Part shown: piece after piece, positions 30,501 to 39,302 of the stretch
Layout: every line of letters starts with the position of its first letter
How positions within the stretch are numbered: position 1 is the first letter of the stretch
Assembly: GCA_947471745.1 (NCBI GenBank)
Contig: CANJKZ010000774.1
Coordinates: 2,152,001-2,216,000 of the forward strand
Source: Closterium sp. Naga37s-1
Taxonomy: Eukaryota; Streptophyta; Zygnematophyceae; Desmidiales; Closteriaceae
Direction: 5' to 3'
Length of the DNA stretch: 64,000 nucleotides
Translations under genes and position numbers: made by a program
Notes under the pieces: generated by a model
What the model saw: only the letters and a program-made list of their open reading frames with translations
The model's database searches: none
Told to the model about the DNA's origin: nothing

Positions 30501-32338
30501 CCCCACATACTCTCTCCGTAGTCCTCCTCCGCTGCTGCCTCGGGGATCTCCTCACCCTTTTGCTGCTCCTTGGTTGCTGCACCACTCTCCTTAGGTTCAC
30601 TGAACTTGCTGGTCCCTCCAGGTTTGCTCTTCTTGAGCTCATTCTCCTTAGCGCGACCGTTCGCGCCATCGTCGCTACCGAGCGCTCCATCCTTGGTGCT
30701 GATGCTTGCTGCCACTTGCCTCTCCTTAGGCATAGGGACCACTGGGATCTGCCACATCTCGTTGTAGACATCCCTGTCCTCATGAAGGTCCCAAAGAATT
30801 CGATCGCCAAGCCTTGCGGTGTAGGTCTTGGCTCCCTTCGAGTTCGTGTCCATGCCGGCCTTTGCCAACCGCCGCACGGAAATCAGGTTTGCAGCAAGGC
30901 TGGGCACCCAAAGCACGTTCTTGAGGCCCACCATCTTCCCATCAGCACCCTTGAACATGGCCTTCCCCATGCCTTTCACCTCTGCTCGCTGCCCCAAAGC
31001 CGATGTGACATGCTTCACCGGTGACGGCTCGAGTTCGGTGAGCAAGTCCAGGCGAGGTGTCATGCTATAGGTAGCGCCACTATCAATCACCCAATAGTCC
31101 AGGGGGTGTAGGGTCACCTTCCCCACAGCTGCTGGCTCCTCAAAGCCTTCATCCTTCTCTGAACCAGCCGGTACTTGCGTCGACACGAAGTAGAATAGAC
31201 CCGGGTATCGATCGTCGCTCGGGTCCTTGTCGTTGTCTCCGCTCTTCATGTTTGCAGCTCCGCCACCACGACCGCCACGGCCTCCACGGCCTCGTCCTCT
31301 CCCTCCTCCTGCTCCTCTACCCTCTTGGCCTTGAGCAGGGGTCCAACCATCAGGGAGTTTGTAGCAGTCGCGCCACATGTGTCCGCTCTTGTGGCAATAG
31401 TGACACTCGCCGTCGAATCGGCCGCGACCGCGTCCGTAGCTCTTGTCGTCGCTGCCGTAACCGCCACTCCCGCGGCCTCCGCCGAAGTTGCTGCCACTAA
31501 ACCTTCCTACCCCTCGTCCTCTGCCTCTTCCTCGACCATATCCACGGCCGATGCTCGCTGCCCCAGCGCCATCCGCACTCGCCAACTCACGGCGGCGGAA
31601 ATCCTCTTGAAGGATAGCTCTCTTCACGTCTTCAAGCGAGAGGCGGGGCAAGTCGCGATTAAGATTGATGATGAGCGAGGACCATGACTCAGGGAGTAGG
31701 GCCAGCAACTTGGTCTTCTTTTGGAGCTCACTATAGTTCAAATCAGCTCCCTCAAGCTGCGTCAACAAGTCGAAGAATTTCTGCACCCCTTCTTCAACCG
31801 CTTCATCCTCTTCAATTCGTAGTGTCGCCATTTGCCGTTCCAACACAACAGCTACCGCCGCTGTTGCAGGAGCGTGTACACCCTTGAGAGCAACCCATGC
31901 CTTTGGTCCCTTCTCTGGTTCACGCTGGAAAGGCTTGATGTGACGGATCTGGCTGCTCCCCAACGCTTGCCCTAGTAGGAGGTAGCCTTGTGCGCTCTTC
32001 CGCACCCACGGGCTCTTCTCCGGGTCGTTCTCGGGACGCTTCTCCGTTCCTTCCATCACCTCCAGCAGGTCATAGTGATCAAACACGTTCTCCATTCTGA
32101 AGGACCACTCAGCAAAGTTGTCACCGTTGAACTTGTCAAGGCCAAACACTCTAGGCTCGTCCCTAGATGGGCCAACACTTGGTTGCACGGGCGCCATGGC
32201 TGAGTCACGGGGTTGGCCTTGAGCTTGGGCTTCTCCACTGCCACCAGCACCTCTGCCACCCCTTTCCTCAGGTCCAGCAATTGTCGAAACTGCTCCAAGG
32301 CCTCTGATACCACTTGTTATAGTCACAGTAGGCTCCAA
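27512..32338 (-). CDS. E6 copy 1 gag-pol polyprotein, intact (1608 codons)
   Basis: This is one uninterrupted frame. Gag has the copia-type start (LDKFNGDNFAEWSFRMENVF, about residues 67-86), Gly/Arg-rich stretches, and a classical CCHC knuckle CHYCHKSGHMWRDC (about 310-324). Protease has VIDSGAT (about 412). Integrase has HRRMGH (about 630), then D in MDVVGP (about 698), D in TDRGGEF (about 766) and E in NGIAER (about 800). RT runs from about 1130 with QMDIVTAFLNG, LYGLKQAPRQWY and YVDD (about 1275). RNase H has YSDASYAS (about 1456), VESEYM (about 1500) and YCDSQG (about 1535). The first ATG (32338) lies inside the LTR, and the frame crosses the PBS; Met48 (32197) is the more likely start. 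All catalytic residues I can check are present, so it may be active. Confidence 0.93.
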   Translation of the reverse strand: MEPTVTITSGIRGLGAVSTIAGPEERGGRGAGGSGEAQAQGQPRDSAMAPVQPSVGPSRDEPRVFGLDKFNGDNFAEWSFRMENVFDHYDLLEVMEGTEKRPENDPEKSPWVRKSAQGYLLLGQALGSSQIRHIKPFQREPEKGPKAWVALKGVHAPATAAVAVVLERQMATLRIEEDEAVEEGVQKFFDLLTQLEGADLNYSELQKKTKLLALLPESWSSLIINLNRDLPRLSLEDVKRAILQEDFRRRELASADGAGAASIGRGYGRGRGRGRGVGRFSGSNFGGGRGSGGYGSDDKSYGRGRGRFDGECHYCHKSGHMWRDCYKLPDGWTPAQGQEGRGAGGGRGRGRGGRGGRGGGAANMKSGDNDKDPSDDRYPGLFYFVSTQVPAGSEKDEGFEEPAAVGKVTLHPLDYWVIDSGATYSMTPRLDLLTELEPSPVKHVTSALGQRAEVKGMGKAMFKGADGKMVGLKNVLWVPSLAANLISVRRLAKAGMDTNSKGAKTYTARLGDRILWDLHEDRDVYNEMWQIPVVPMPKERQVAASISTKDGALGSDDGANGRAKENELKKSKPGGTSKFSEPKESGAATKEQQKGEEIPEAAAEEDYGESMWGAIASAAFSNPTSATGECDWLTLHRRMGHVALPILQQLVKNEMVAGIRVKGEPDEVLGCPTCIQAKFTRFPFPSSEATAKAPLDEVVMDVVGPLKLGAAGAEYFLTIVDVYTRMTWVYVLAKKSDVAETLKMDWFPMVERQQDRLVKSIRTDRGGEFLSKEFGLWLKKNGIRHSLTMPYSPAMNGIAERANRTITEAARGLLIEAGLPDYFWPDAVRSACVAKNRALTHVGADKCVPYVEWLGRKPKVDMLRVFGCMCMALVPKHLRHNKLGAKAVWAVHLGMAQNSKGWLLWDPFTKKFLVSRDCKFMENFMYKDWKAENEAKIGVRFGEVKSSGLEHVELPLELSSSSTTTRQSSLVNGGEEANDSEEEEEEVQQVSERAPSLPSRTTSAPRIRATPQQRQGLQVPAAEEEGRGNRRVQPPNRLTYDAPGKQGKTALAGAAMIVGDDEESDYEECAFAFFSPVEMPGEPATLKEALESSDAEEWKKAMESELKSIEENDTFELVELPEGRTAITSKWLFKIKSDADGKIERYKSRLVAKGYHQKEKVDFKELFAPVVKPTTLRTLFAGAAIKGWVVKQMDIVTAFLNGILEEEIFMAQPEGFDDGSGRVWKLKKALYGLKQAPRQWYMKLREVLEGIGFTPSTADHSLFMLGEGEQRSFMVVYVDDILIFSPSSDLVKEVMLKLQDKFKCKALGDVSFYLGLHIERDVEKRCMRVHQRKYLEALAANFGQSEGHVATPFPSGFKCVKGPEEESVGEEERRRFHSLVGSLRYAVVNTRPDVAFATGQLARVVQCPNEEQVAAGMRVAKYLGQTPTVGLQYSAAAQRRQKGADGVEPGRLFLTAYSDASYASEPEDMTSVGGFICCVGGGPTAWESKKQVDQALTSVESEYMALFRAVREIVWQRRLLAELGEEQQGPTPLYCDSQGVIALAKNPVLHGLTKHMRVKWHWTRSMVTAGEVELHYVKTTGQPADMMTKRLVEQQHWKCCKLAGMALN
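32299..32312 (-). other. E6 primer binding site, copy 1
   Basis: The minus strand reads TGGTATCAGAGGCC two bases after the LTR end. It matches the 3' end of plant initiator-Met-tRNA over the first eleven bases. The same site is at 37962-37975. Confidence 0.85.
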
Positions 32339-33133
32339 TGTGCCTAAAACGAAAGATAGAGTGCACAGTCGGATTTCTGCACAGCGGCTTCAAACGTTCA
32401 TAGCGTTCTGGTCACAGCTTCAAATGACTTGATTCAACTTGGATCTGGAGCGTCTTATTGTCGCCTACAATAGGCAATTTAGATCGCACGATTTCACCAA
32501 GTATTGACGACACAGCGTCAGTTTGAACGAACGGCACTATTGCAGCCACTACAGTCTTAGAACACAAGATAGGAAGAGTTACGAGTTGGGAATGACTCCC
32601 AGCTCCTACAAACCCCAAGAGCCGAGGTACAGTGATGTGGAACAGTGCCACACTGTCCCCAACCACGAAGGGTCTCGAAACTACCCTTCACTAGGGCCTA
32701 CACCAAGTGAAATGTTACACTACACAAAGTAATGTAACTATCTTCAATATCTTGAGGTGTACCCTTTTGGCAAGCTTCGAAATCACTTGAGGCTTGACAC
32801 CAAGGCTCGGGCTCTTCATCACAAACTCATCCTTGAGTTCTTGATGGGTCTGCTGCACACACATGCGACACGCCGAACGTTCGACACAGGACAAAATAGA
32901 AACCGCGCACGACAAAATAGAAACCGCGCGCGAGACACAAACGACCGCGTAACACGCGTCTAGCGATAACTCGCTATTGACTCGACACACACACTCGACA
33001 TCATGACTCAACATTCACACACAATTATAAGCATGAAATATATATTATCCCATGCCCTCATACCATTCCATACACACACACATTCACGCACACGGACAAC
33101 AAGCCGAGTGCAAACCGTAGGGTTGCACCAACA
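32315..33133 (-). repeat. E6 LTR 2 (819 bp, shared middle LTR)
   Basis: It serves as 5' LTR of copy 1 and 3' LTR of copy 2. It has no private differences: it agrees with LTR 1 at the four sites where LTR 3 differs and with LTR 3 at the two sites where LTR 1 differs. No target duplication flanks it. Confidence 0.93.
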
Positions 33134-33143
33134 AACTCCCCCT
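33134..33143 (-). other. E6 polypurine tract, copy 2
   Basis: AGGGGGAGTT on the minus strand directly before LTR 2, identical to copy 1. Confidence 0.8.
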
Positions 33144-33174
33144 CGGATTGTTGGCCTTAGGATATGTTGCTCTC

Positions 33175-36100
33175 TCAGTTCAGAGCCATCCCAGCCAGCT
33201 TGCAACACTTCCAATGCTGCTGCTCCACCAGCCTCTTGGTCATCATGTCAGCCGGCTGCCCCGTGGTCTTCACGTAGTGCAACTCAACTTCACCCGCGGT
33301 TACCATGCTCCTCGTCCAATGCCACTTCACCCTCATGTGCTTCGTGAGTCCATGCAACACAGGGTTCTTAGCAAGAGCAATGGCACCCTGGCTGTCACAG
33401 TACAGTGGGGTAGGTCCTTGCTGCTCCTCCCCCAATTCAGCCAACAAACGCCGCTGCCACACAATCTCCCGTACGGCACGGAAGAGTGCCATGTACTCGG
33501 ACTCCACCGAGGTCAAAGCTTGGTCAACCTGCTTCTTGCTCTCCCAAGCAGTTGGGCCTCCACCAACACAGCATATGAAGCCTCCCACACTTGTCATGTC
33601 CTCTGGTTCTGATGCATATGAAGCATCCGAGTAGGCGGTGAGGAACAAACGCCCGGGTTCAACACCATCCGCGCCCTTTTGGCGCCTTTGTGCCGCCGCC
33701 GAGTATTGCAGCCCAACGGTCGGTGTTTGGCCAAGATACTTGGCCACCCTCATTCCAGCTGCTACCTGCTCCTCATTAGGGCATTGCACAACCCTAGCCA
33801 GCTGCCCGGTAGCAAACGCGACGTCCGGTCGGGTGTTTACCACCGCATACCTGAGGCTGCCCACCAACGAGTGAAATCGGCGCCTCTCCTCTTCACCAAC
33901 GCTCTCCTCCTCTGGTCCCTTCACACACTTGAACCCAGAGGGAAAGGGTGTAGCCACATGGCCTTCACTCTGCCCAAAGTTGGCAGCCAATGCCTCCAGG
34001 TACTTTCGTTGATGCACCCGCATGCACCGCTTCTCCACATCTCGTTCGATGTGGAGCCCAAGGTAGAAGCTCACGTCACCAAGGGCCTTGCACTTGAACT
34101 TGTCTTGAAGCTTCAGCATCACCTCCTTCACAAGGTCAGAAGAGGGTGAGAAAATGAGGATGTCATCCACATAAACCACCATGAAACTCCTCTGCTCCCC
34201 CTCGCCAAGCATGAACAAGGAGTGATCGGCCGTTGAGGGAGTGAAGCCGATCCCCTCCAACACTTCGCGCAGCTTCATGTACCATTGCCTAGGGGCCTGC
34301 TTCAGCCCATAGAGGGCCTTCTTCAGCTTCCACACTCTGCCACTACCATCATCAAACCCCTCTGGCTGCGCCATAAAAATCTCCTCCTCAAGGATGCCGT
34401 TAAGGAATGCCGTTACGATGTCCATTTGTTTTACTACCCATCCTTTGATGGCGGCTCCCGCGAATAGGGTTCGCAGCGTCGTCGGCTTCACCACAGGGGC
34501 AAACAGCTCCTTGAAGTCCACCTTCTCCTTCTGATGGTACCCCTTGGCTACAAGCCTAGACTTGTAGCGCTCGATCTTGCCGTCGGCATCCGACTTGATT
34601 TTGAAGAGCCACTTGGACGTTATCGCCGTACGCCCCTCCGGTAGCTCCACCAATTCAAACGTGTCATTCTCCTCGATGCTCTTCAGCTCACTCTCCATGG
34701 CCTTCTTCCACTCCTCAGCATCACTACTCTCCAAAGCCTCCTTGAGAGTTGCTGGTTCTCCCGGCATCTCCACCGGAGAGAAGAACGCGAAGGCACACTC
34801 CTCGTAGTCACTCTCCTCGTCGTCTCCGACTATCATTGCCGCTCCGGCCAGGGCTGTCTTGCCCTGCTTTCCCGGCGCATCATAGGTCAGCCTATTAGGG
34901 GGTTGAACTCTCCTATTCCCCCTTCCTTCCTCCTCAGCTGCAGGGACTTGAAGGCCTTGGCGTTGCTGCGGTGTGGCTCGAATCCGTGGAGCACTCGTAG
35001 TACGGGAAGGGAGTGACGGTGCACGCTCGCTCACTTGCTGCACCTCCTCCTCTTCTTCCTCTGAATCATTGGCCTCCTCTCCCCCATTCACAAGAGAGGA
35101 TTGCCTTGTGGTTGTGCTGCTGCTGCTCAGCTCCAAAGGCAGCTCCACATGCTCCAAACCGGAACTCTTCACCTCCCCAAACCGCACGCCTATCTTCGCC
35201 TCATTCTCCGCCTTCCAATCCTTGTACATGAAGTTCTCCATGAACTTGCAGTCCCTGCTCACCAAGAACTTCTTGGTGAATGGGTCCCAAAGAAGCCATC
35301 CCTTGCTGTTTTGAGCCATGCCCAAGTGCACGGCCCACACCGCCTTGGCACCAAGCTTGTTGTGCCGAAGATGCTTAGGCACGAGCGCCATGCACATGCA
35401 CCCGAACACCCGAAGCATATCCACCTTTGGCTTCCTTCCTAGCCACTCCACATAGGGCACACATTTGTCTGCTCCCACATGAGTCAAGGCTCTGTTCTTG
35501 GCCACACACGCGCTCCGCACCGCATCAGGCCAGAAATAGTCGGGTAGCCCGGCTTCAATGAGCAACCCGCGTGCCGCCTCCGTGATTGTGCGGTTCGCTC
35601 GCTCGGCGATGCCGTTCATTGCAGGGGAGTATGGCATGGTGAGGGAGTGCCGAATACCATTCTTCTTCAGCCACAACCCAAACTCCTTGCTCAGGAACTC
35701 TCCCCCTCGATCGGTGCGGATTGACTTGACTAGACGGTCTTGTTGCCGCTCCACCATCGGGAACCAATCCATCTTCAACGTTTCAGCCACGTCGCTCTTC
35801 TTGGCCAGCACATACACCCAAGTCATGCGGGTGTAGACGTCGACAATGGTGAGAAAATACTCAGCTCCAGCAGCTCCAAGCTTCAGGGGGCCCACCACGT
35901 CCATCACCACCTCATCAAGCGGTGCCTTTGCCGTTGCCTCCGAACTAGGGAACGGAAACCGGGTGAACTTGGCTTGAATGCACGTCGGGCAGCCAAGCAC
36001 CTCATCGGGCTCCCCCTTCACACGTATGCCAGCAACCATCTCATTCTTCACTAGCTGCTGCAAGATGGGCAGGGCCACATGCCCCATGCGCCGATGCAAG

Positions 36101-38001
36101 GTGAGCCAATCACACTCCCCCGTAGCCGAAGTTGGATTGGAGAATGCCGCGCTCGCAATAGCGCCCCACATACTCTCTCCGTAGTCCTCCTCCGCTGCTG
36201 CCTCGGGGATCTCCTCACCCTTTTGCTGCTCCTTGGTTGCTGCACCACTCTCCTTAGGTTCACTGAACTTGCTGGTCCCTCCAGGTTTGCTCTTCTTGAG
36301 CTCATTCTCCTTAGCGCGACCGTTCGCGCCATCGTCGCTACCGAGCGCTCCATCCTTGGTGCTGATGCTTGCTGCCACTTGCCTCTCCTTAGGCATAGGG
36401 ACCACTGGGATCTGCCACATCTCGTTGTAGACATCCCTGTCCTCATGAAGGTCCCAAAGAATTCGATCGCCAAGCCTTGCGGTGTAGGTCTTGGCTCCCT
36501 TCGAGTTCGTGTCCATGCCGGCCTTTGCCAACCGCCGCACGGAAATCAGGTTTGCAGCAAGGCTGGGCACCCAAAGCATGTTCTTGAGGCCCACCATCTT
36601 CCCATCAGCACCCTTGAACATGGCCTTCCCCATGCCTTTCACCTCTGCTCGCTGCCCCAAAGCCGATGTGACATGCTTCACCGGTGACGGCTCGAGTTCG
36701 GTGAGCAAGTCCAGGCGAGGTGTCATGCTATAGGTAGCGCCACTATCAATCACCCAATAGTCCAGGGGGTGTAGGGTCACCTTCCCCACAGCTGCTGGCT
36801 CCTCAAAGCCTTCATCCTTCTCTGAACCAGCCGGTACTTGCGTCGACACGAAGTAGAATAGACCCGGGTATCGATCGTCGCTCGGGTCCTTGTCGTTGTC
36901 TCCGCTCTTCATGTTTGCAGCTCCGCCACCACGACCGCCACGGCCTCCACGGCCTCGTCCTCTCCCTCCTCCTGCTCCTCTACCCTCTTGGCCTTGAGCA
37001 GGGGTCCAACCATCAGGGAGTTTGTAGCAGTCGCGCCACATGTGTCCGCTCTTGTGGCAATAGTGACACTCGCCGTCGAATCGGCCGCGACCGCGTCCGT
37101 AGCTCTTGTCGTCGCTGCCGTAACCGCCACTCCCGCGGCCTCCGCCGAAGTTGCTGCCACTAAACCTTCCTACCCCTCGTCCTCTGCCTCTTCCTCGACC
37201 ATATCCACGGCCGATGCTCGCTGCCCCAGCGCCATCCGCACTCGCCAACTCACGGCGGCGGAAATCCTCTTGAAGGATAGCTCTCTTCACGTCTTCAAGC
37301 GAGAGGCGGGGCAAGTCGCGATTAAGATTGATGATGAGCGAGGACCATGACTCAGGGAGTAGGGCCAGCAACTTGGTCTTCTTTTGGAGCTCACTATAGT
37401 TCAAATCAGCTCCCTCAAGCTGCGTCAACAAGTCGAAGAATTTCTGCACCCCTTCTTCAACCGCTTCATCCTCTTCAATTCGTAGTGTCGCCATTTGCCG
37501 TTCCAACACAACAGCTACCGCCGCTGTTGCAGGAGCGTGTACACCTTTGAGAGCAACCCATGCCTTTGGTCCCTTCTCTGGTTCACGCTGGAAAGGCTTG
37601 ATGTGACGGATCTGGCTGCTCCCCAACGCTTGCCCTAGTAGGAGGTAGCCTTGTGCGCTCTTCCGCACCCACGGGCTCTTCTCCGGGTCGTTCTCGGGAC
37701 GCTTCTCCGTTCCTTCCATCACCTCCAGCAGGTCATAGTGATCAAACACGTTCTCCATTCTGAAGGACCACTCAGCAAAGTTGTCACCGTTGAACTTGTC
37801 AAGGCCAAACACTCTAGGCTCGTCCCTAGATGGGCCAACACTTGGTTGCACGGGCGCCATGGCTGAGTCACGGGGTTGGCCTTGAGCTTGGGCTTCTCCA
37901 CTGCCACCAGCACCTCTGCCACCCCTTTCCTCAGGTCCAGCAATTGTCGAAACTGCTCCAAGGCCTCTGATACCACTTGTTATAGTCACAGTAGGCTCCA
38001 A
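33175..38001 (-). CDS. E6 copy 2 gag-pol polyprotein, intact (1608 codons)
   Basis: It has the same length and domain order as copy 1, again without stop or frameshift. Two amino-acid differences are visible: Met instead of Val in the LKNxLWVP segment after protease (base 36579 against 30916), and Ala instead of Val after YCDSQG in RNase H. A synonymous change is seen near 37547. Catalytic boxes for protease, integrase, RT (YVDD) and RNase H are unchanged. The first ATG (38001) is in LTR 3; Met48 is the likelier initiator, as in copy 1. Confidence 0.93.
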   Translation of the reverse strand: MEPTVTITSGIRGLGAVSTIAGPEERGGRGAGGSGEAQAQGQPRDSAMAPVQPSVGPSRDEPRVFGLDKFNGDNFAEWSFRMENVFDHYDLLEVMEGTEKRPENDPEKSPWVRKSAQGYLLLGQALGSSQIRHIKPFQREPEKGPKAWVALKGVHAPATAAVAVVLERQMATLRIEEDEAVEEGVQKFFDLLTQLEGADLNYSELQKKTKLLALLPESWSSLIINLNRDLPRLSLEDVKRAILQEDFRRRELASADGAGAASIGRGYGRGRGRGRGVGRFSGSNFGGGRGSGGYGSDDKSYGRGRGRFDGECHYCHKSGHMWRDCYKLPDGWTPAQGQEGRGAGGGRGRGRGGRGGRGGGAANMKSGDNDKDPSDDRYPGLFYFVSTQVPAGSEKDEGFEEPAAVGKVTLHPLDYWVIDSGATYSMTPRLDLLTELEPSPVKHVTSALGQRAEVKGMGKAMFKGADGKMVGLKNMLWVPSLAANLISVRRLAKAGMDTNSKGAKTYTARLGDRILWDLHEDRDVYNEMWQIPVVPMPKERQVAASISTKDGALGSDDGANGRAKENELKKSKPGGTSKFSEPKESGAATKEQQKGEEIPEAAAEEDYGESMWGAIASAAFSNPTSATGECDWLTLHRRMGHVALPILQQLVKNEMVAGIRVKGEPDEVLGCPTCIQAKFTRFPFPSSEATAKAPLDEVVMDVVGPLKLGAAGAEYFLTIVDVYTRMTWVYVLAKKSDVAETLKMDWFPMVERQQDRLVKSIRTDRGGEFLSKEFGLWLKKNGIRHSLTMPYSPAMNGIAERANRTITEAARGLLIEAGLPDYFWPDAVRSACVAKNRALTHVGADKCVPYVEWLGRKPKVDMLRVFGCMCMALVPKHLRHNKLGAKAVWAVHLGMAQNSKGWLLWDPFTKKFLVSRDCKFMENFMYKDWKAENEAKIGVRFGEVKSSGLEHVELPLELSSSSTTTRQSSLVNGGEEANDSEEEEEEVQQVSERAPSLPSRTTSAPRIRATPQQRQGLQVPAAEEEGRGNRRVQPPNRLTYDAPGKQGKTALAGAAMIVGDDEESDYEECAFAFFSPVEMPGEPATLKEALESSDAEEWKKAMESELKSIEENDTFELVELPEGRTAITSKWLFKIKSDADGKIERYKSRLVAKGYHQKEKVDFKELFAPVVKPTTLRTLFAGAAIKGWVVKQMDIVTAFLNGILEEEIFMAQPEGFDDGSGRVWKLKKALYGLKQAPRQWYMKLREVLEGIGFTPSTADHSLFMLGEGEQRSFMVVYVDDILIFSPSSDLVKEVMLKLQDKFKCKALGDVSFYLGLHIERDVEKRCMRVHQRKYLEALAANFGQSEGHVATPFPSGFKCVKGPEEESVGEEERRRFHSLVGSLRYAVVNTRPDVAFATGQLARVVQCPNEEQVAAGMRVAKYLGQTPTVGLQYSAAAQRRQKGADGVEPGRLFLTAYSDASYASEPEDMTSVGGFICCVGGGPTAWESKKQVDQALTSVESEYMALFRAVREIVWQRRLLAELGEEQQGPTPLYCDSQGAIALAKNPVLHGLTKHMRVKWHWTRSMVTAGEVELHYVKTTGQPADMMTKRLVEQQHWKCCKLAGMALN
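37962..37975 (-). other. E6 primer binding site, copy 2
   Basis: TGGTATCAGAGGCC on the minus strand, two bases after LTR 3. Identical to copy 1. Confidence 0.85.
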
Positions 38002-38796
38002 TGTGCCTAAAACGAAAGATAGAGTGCACAGTCGGATTTCTGCACAGCGGCTTCAAACGTTCATAGCGTTCTGGTCACAGCTTCAAATGACTTGATTCAA
38101 CTTGGATCTGGAGCGTCTTATTGTCGCCTACAATAGGCAATTTAGATCGCACGATTTCACCAAGTATTGACGACACAGCGTCAGTTTGAACGAATGGCAC
38201 TATTGCAGCCACTACAGTCTTAGAACACAAGATAGGAAGAGTTACGAGTTGGGAATGACTCCCAGCTCCTACAAACCCCAAGAGCCGAGGTACAGTGATG
38301 TGGAACAGTGCCACACTGTCCCCAACCACGAAGGGTCTCGAAACTACCCTTCAATAGGGCCTACACCAAGTGAAATGTTACACTACACAAAGTAATGTAA
38401 CTATCTTCAATATCTTGAGGTGTACCCTTTTGGCAAGCTTCGAAATCACTTGAGGCTTGACACCAAGGCTCGGGCTCTTCATCACAAACTCATCCTTGAG
38501 TTCTTGATGGGTCTGCTGCACACACCTGCGACACGCTGAACGTTCGACACAGGACAAAATAGAAACCGCGCACGACAAAATAGAAACCGCGCGCGAGACA
38601 CAAACGACCGCGTAACACGCGTCTAGCGATAACTCGCTATTGACTCGACACACACACTCGACATCATGACTCAACATTCACACACAATTATAAGCATGAA
38701 ATATATATTATCCCATGCCCTCATACCATTCCATACACACACACATTCACGCACACGGACAACAAGCCGAGTGCAAACCGTAGGGTTGCACCAACA
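37978..38796 (-). repeat. E6 LTR 3 (819 bp, 5' LTR of the array)
   Basis: It carries four private differences (38195, 38354, 38526, 38537) relative to LTR 1 and LTR 2. GTACC follows it. It should drive transcription of the array on the minus strand. Confidence 0.92.
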
Positions 38797-38916
38797 GTAC
38801 CAGCCTAGCTGTTGTCACAGCAGGACCCAACACAACATCAGTACCTGCCAATGTAGCTGTTGTCAGAACAGGCACTACCGGTATCATCACAGCGGCAAGT
38901 GACACTCTCCAGCAAT
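38797..38916. other. Host island continuing after the E6 insertion
   Basis: It starts with the right target duplication GTACC and continues the GCTGTTGTCACAGCA-type degenerate array. No gene is seen. It ends where the E7 LTR begins. Confidence 0.6.
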
Positions 38917-39055
38917 TGTTAAAATAGGAAGACAGGAATGATGAATGACTAGCAACAGGGAGATACAAGTATGAAACCCTAACTGGGGTTGTACCCTATA
39001 CTGAGCTCCTCACTATAGCCTAGCAGAACTAAGAACATACAAATATGGTTTGACA
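38917..39055 (-). repeat. E7 3' LTR (139 bp)
   Basis: On the minus strand it begins TGTCAAACCATATTTG and ends CCTATTTTAACA. It shares the clade core GGGTACAAC and TTAGGGTT. No second copy is in the window. Confidence 0.82.
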
Positions 39056-39302
39056 CACCCCCCTAGGCAAAGTGAGGGATAGCCAACACAACAAACGGTC
39101 ACAAGACCAGTCTGACACGAAAACAAAGCAATGCAAAGCCCAGGGTGGATCTCAAGATCACCACTCATTCTGAGCACAAGCAAGCGGCCACAAGGCCAGT
39201 TCACATGCAGAGTTATAATAGCAAGGCAGTACACTGATCACAACCTAGCAAAAGTAGACATGCAGGTATAAATATAGATATCAGTGTACAACAAGTGCAA
39301 GA
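39056..39302 (-). other. E7 3' UTR with polypurine tract
   Basis: It is homologous to the E2, E8, E9 and E13 3' UTRs. The GGCC-loop-GGCC hairpin is kept at 39186-39197. The polypurine tract GGGGGG next to the LTR is present, but its upstream pairing arm has changed (CCCTCA), so the hairpin is weaker than in the relatives. Confidence 0.65.

Larger units (their letters stand above)
26652..38796 (-). mobile_element. E6: tandem array of a young copia element (LTR-INT-LTR-INT-LTR)
   Basis: Three 819-bp LTRs and two 4844-bp internal regions alternate with an exact period of 5663 bp and no indels seen. The target duplication GTACC occurs only at the outer ends (26647-26651 and 38797-38801), so this is one insertion that became a tandem, not two insertions. 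Only six LTR differences and a handful of internal differences are visible. Both gag-pol frames are open. It is unrelated in detail to the short-LTR clade and has a classical CCHC finger. Confidence 0.93.

Noticed and set aside
26652-38796. Explaining the six LTR differences as the trace of the crossover that made the tandem
   Set aside because: A crossover between the right LTR of one copy and the left LTR of the other predicts a middle LTR whose left part matches LTR 3 and right part LTR 1. The observed agreement is the reverse (left four sites like LTR 1, right two like LTR 3), so later private mutations are simpler.
26652-38796. Two independent E6 insertions side by side
   Set aside because: They share one middle LTR, and the target duplication occurs only at the outer ends.
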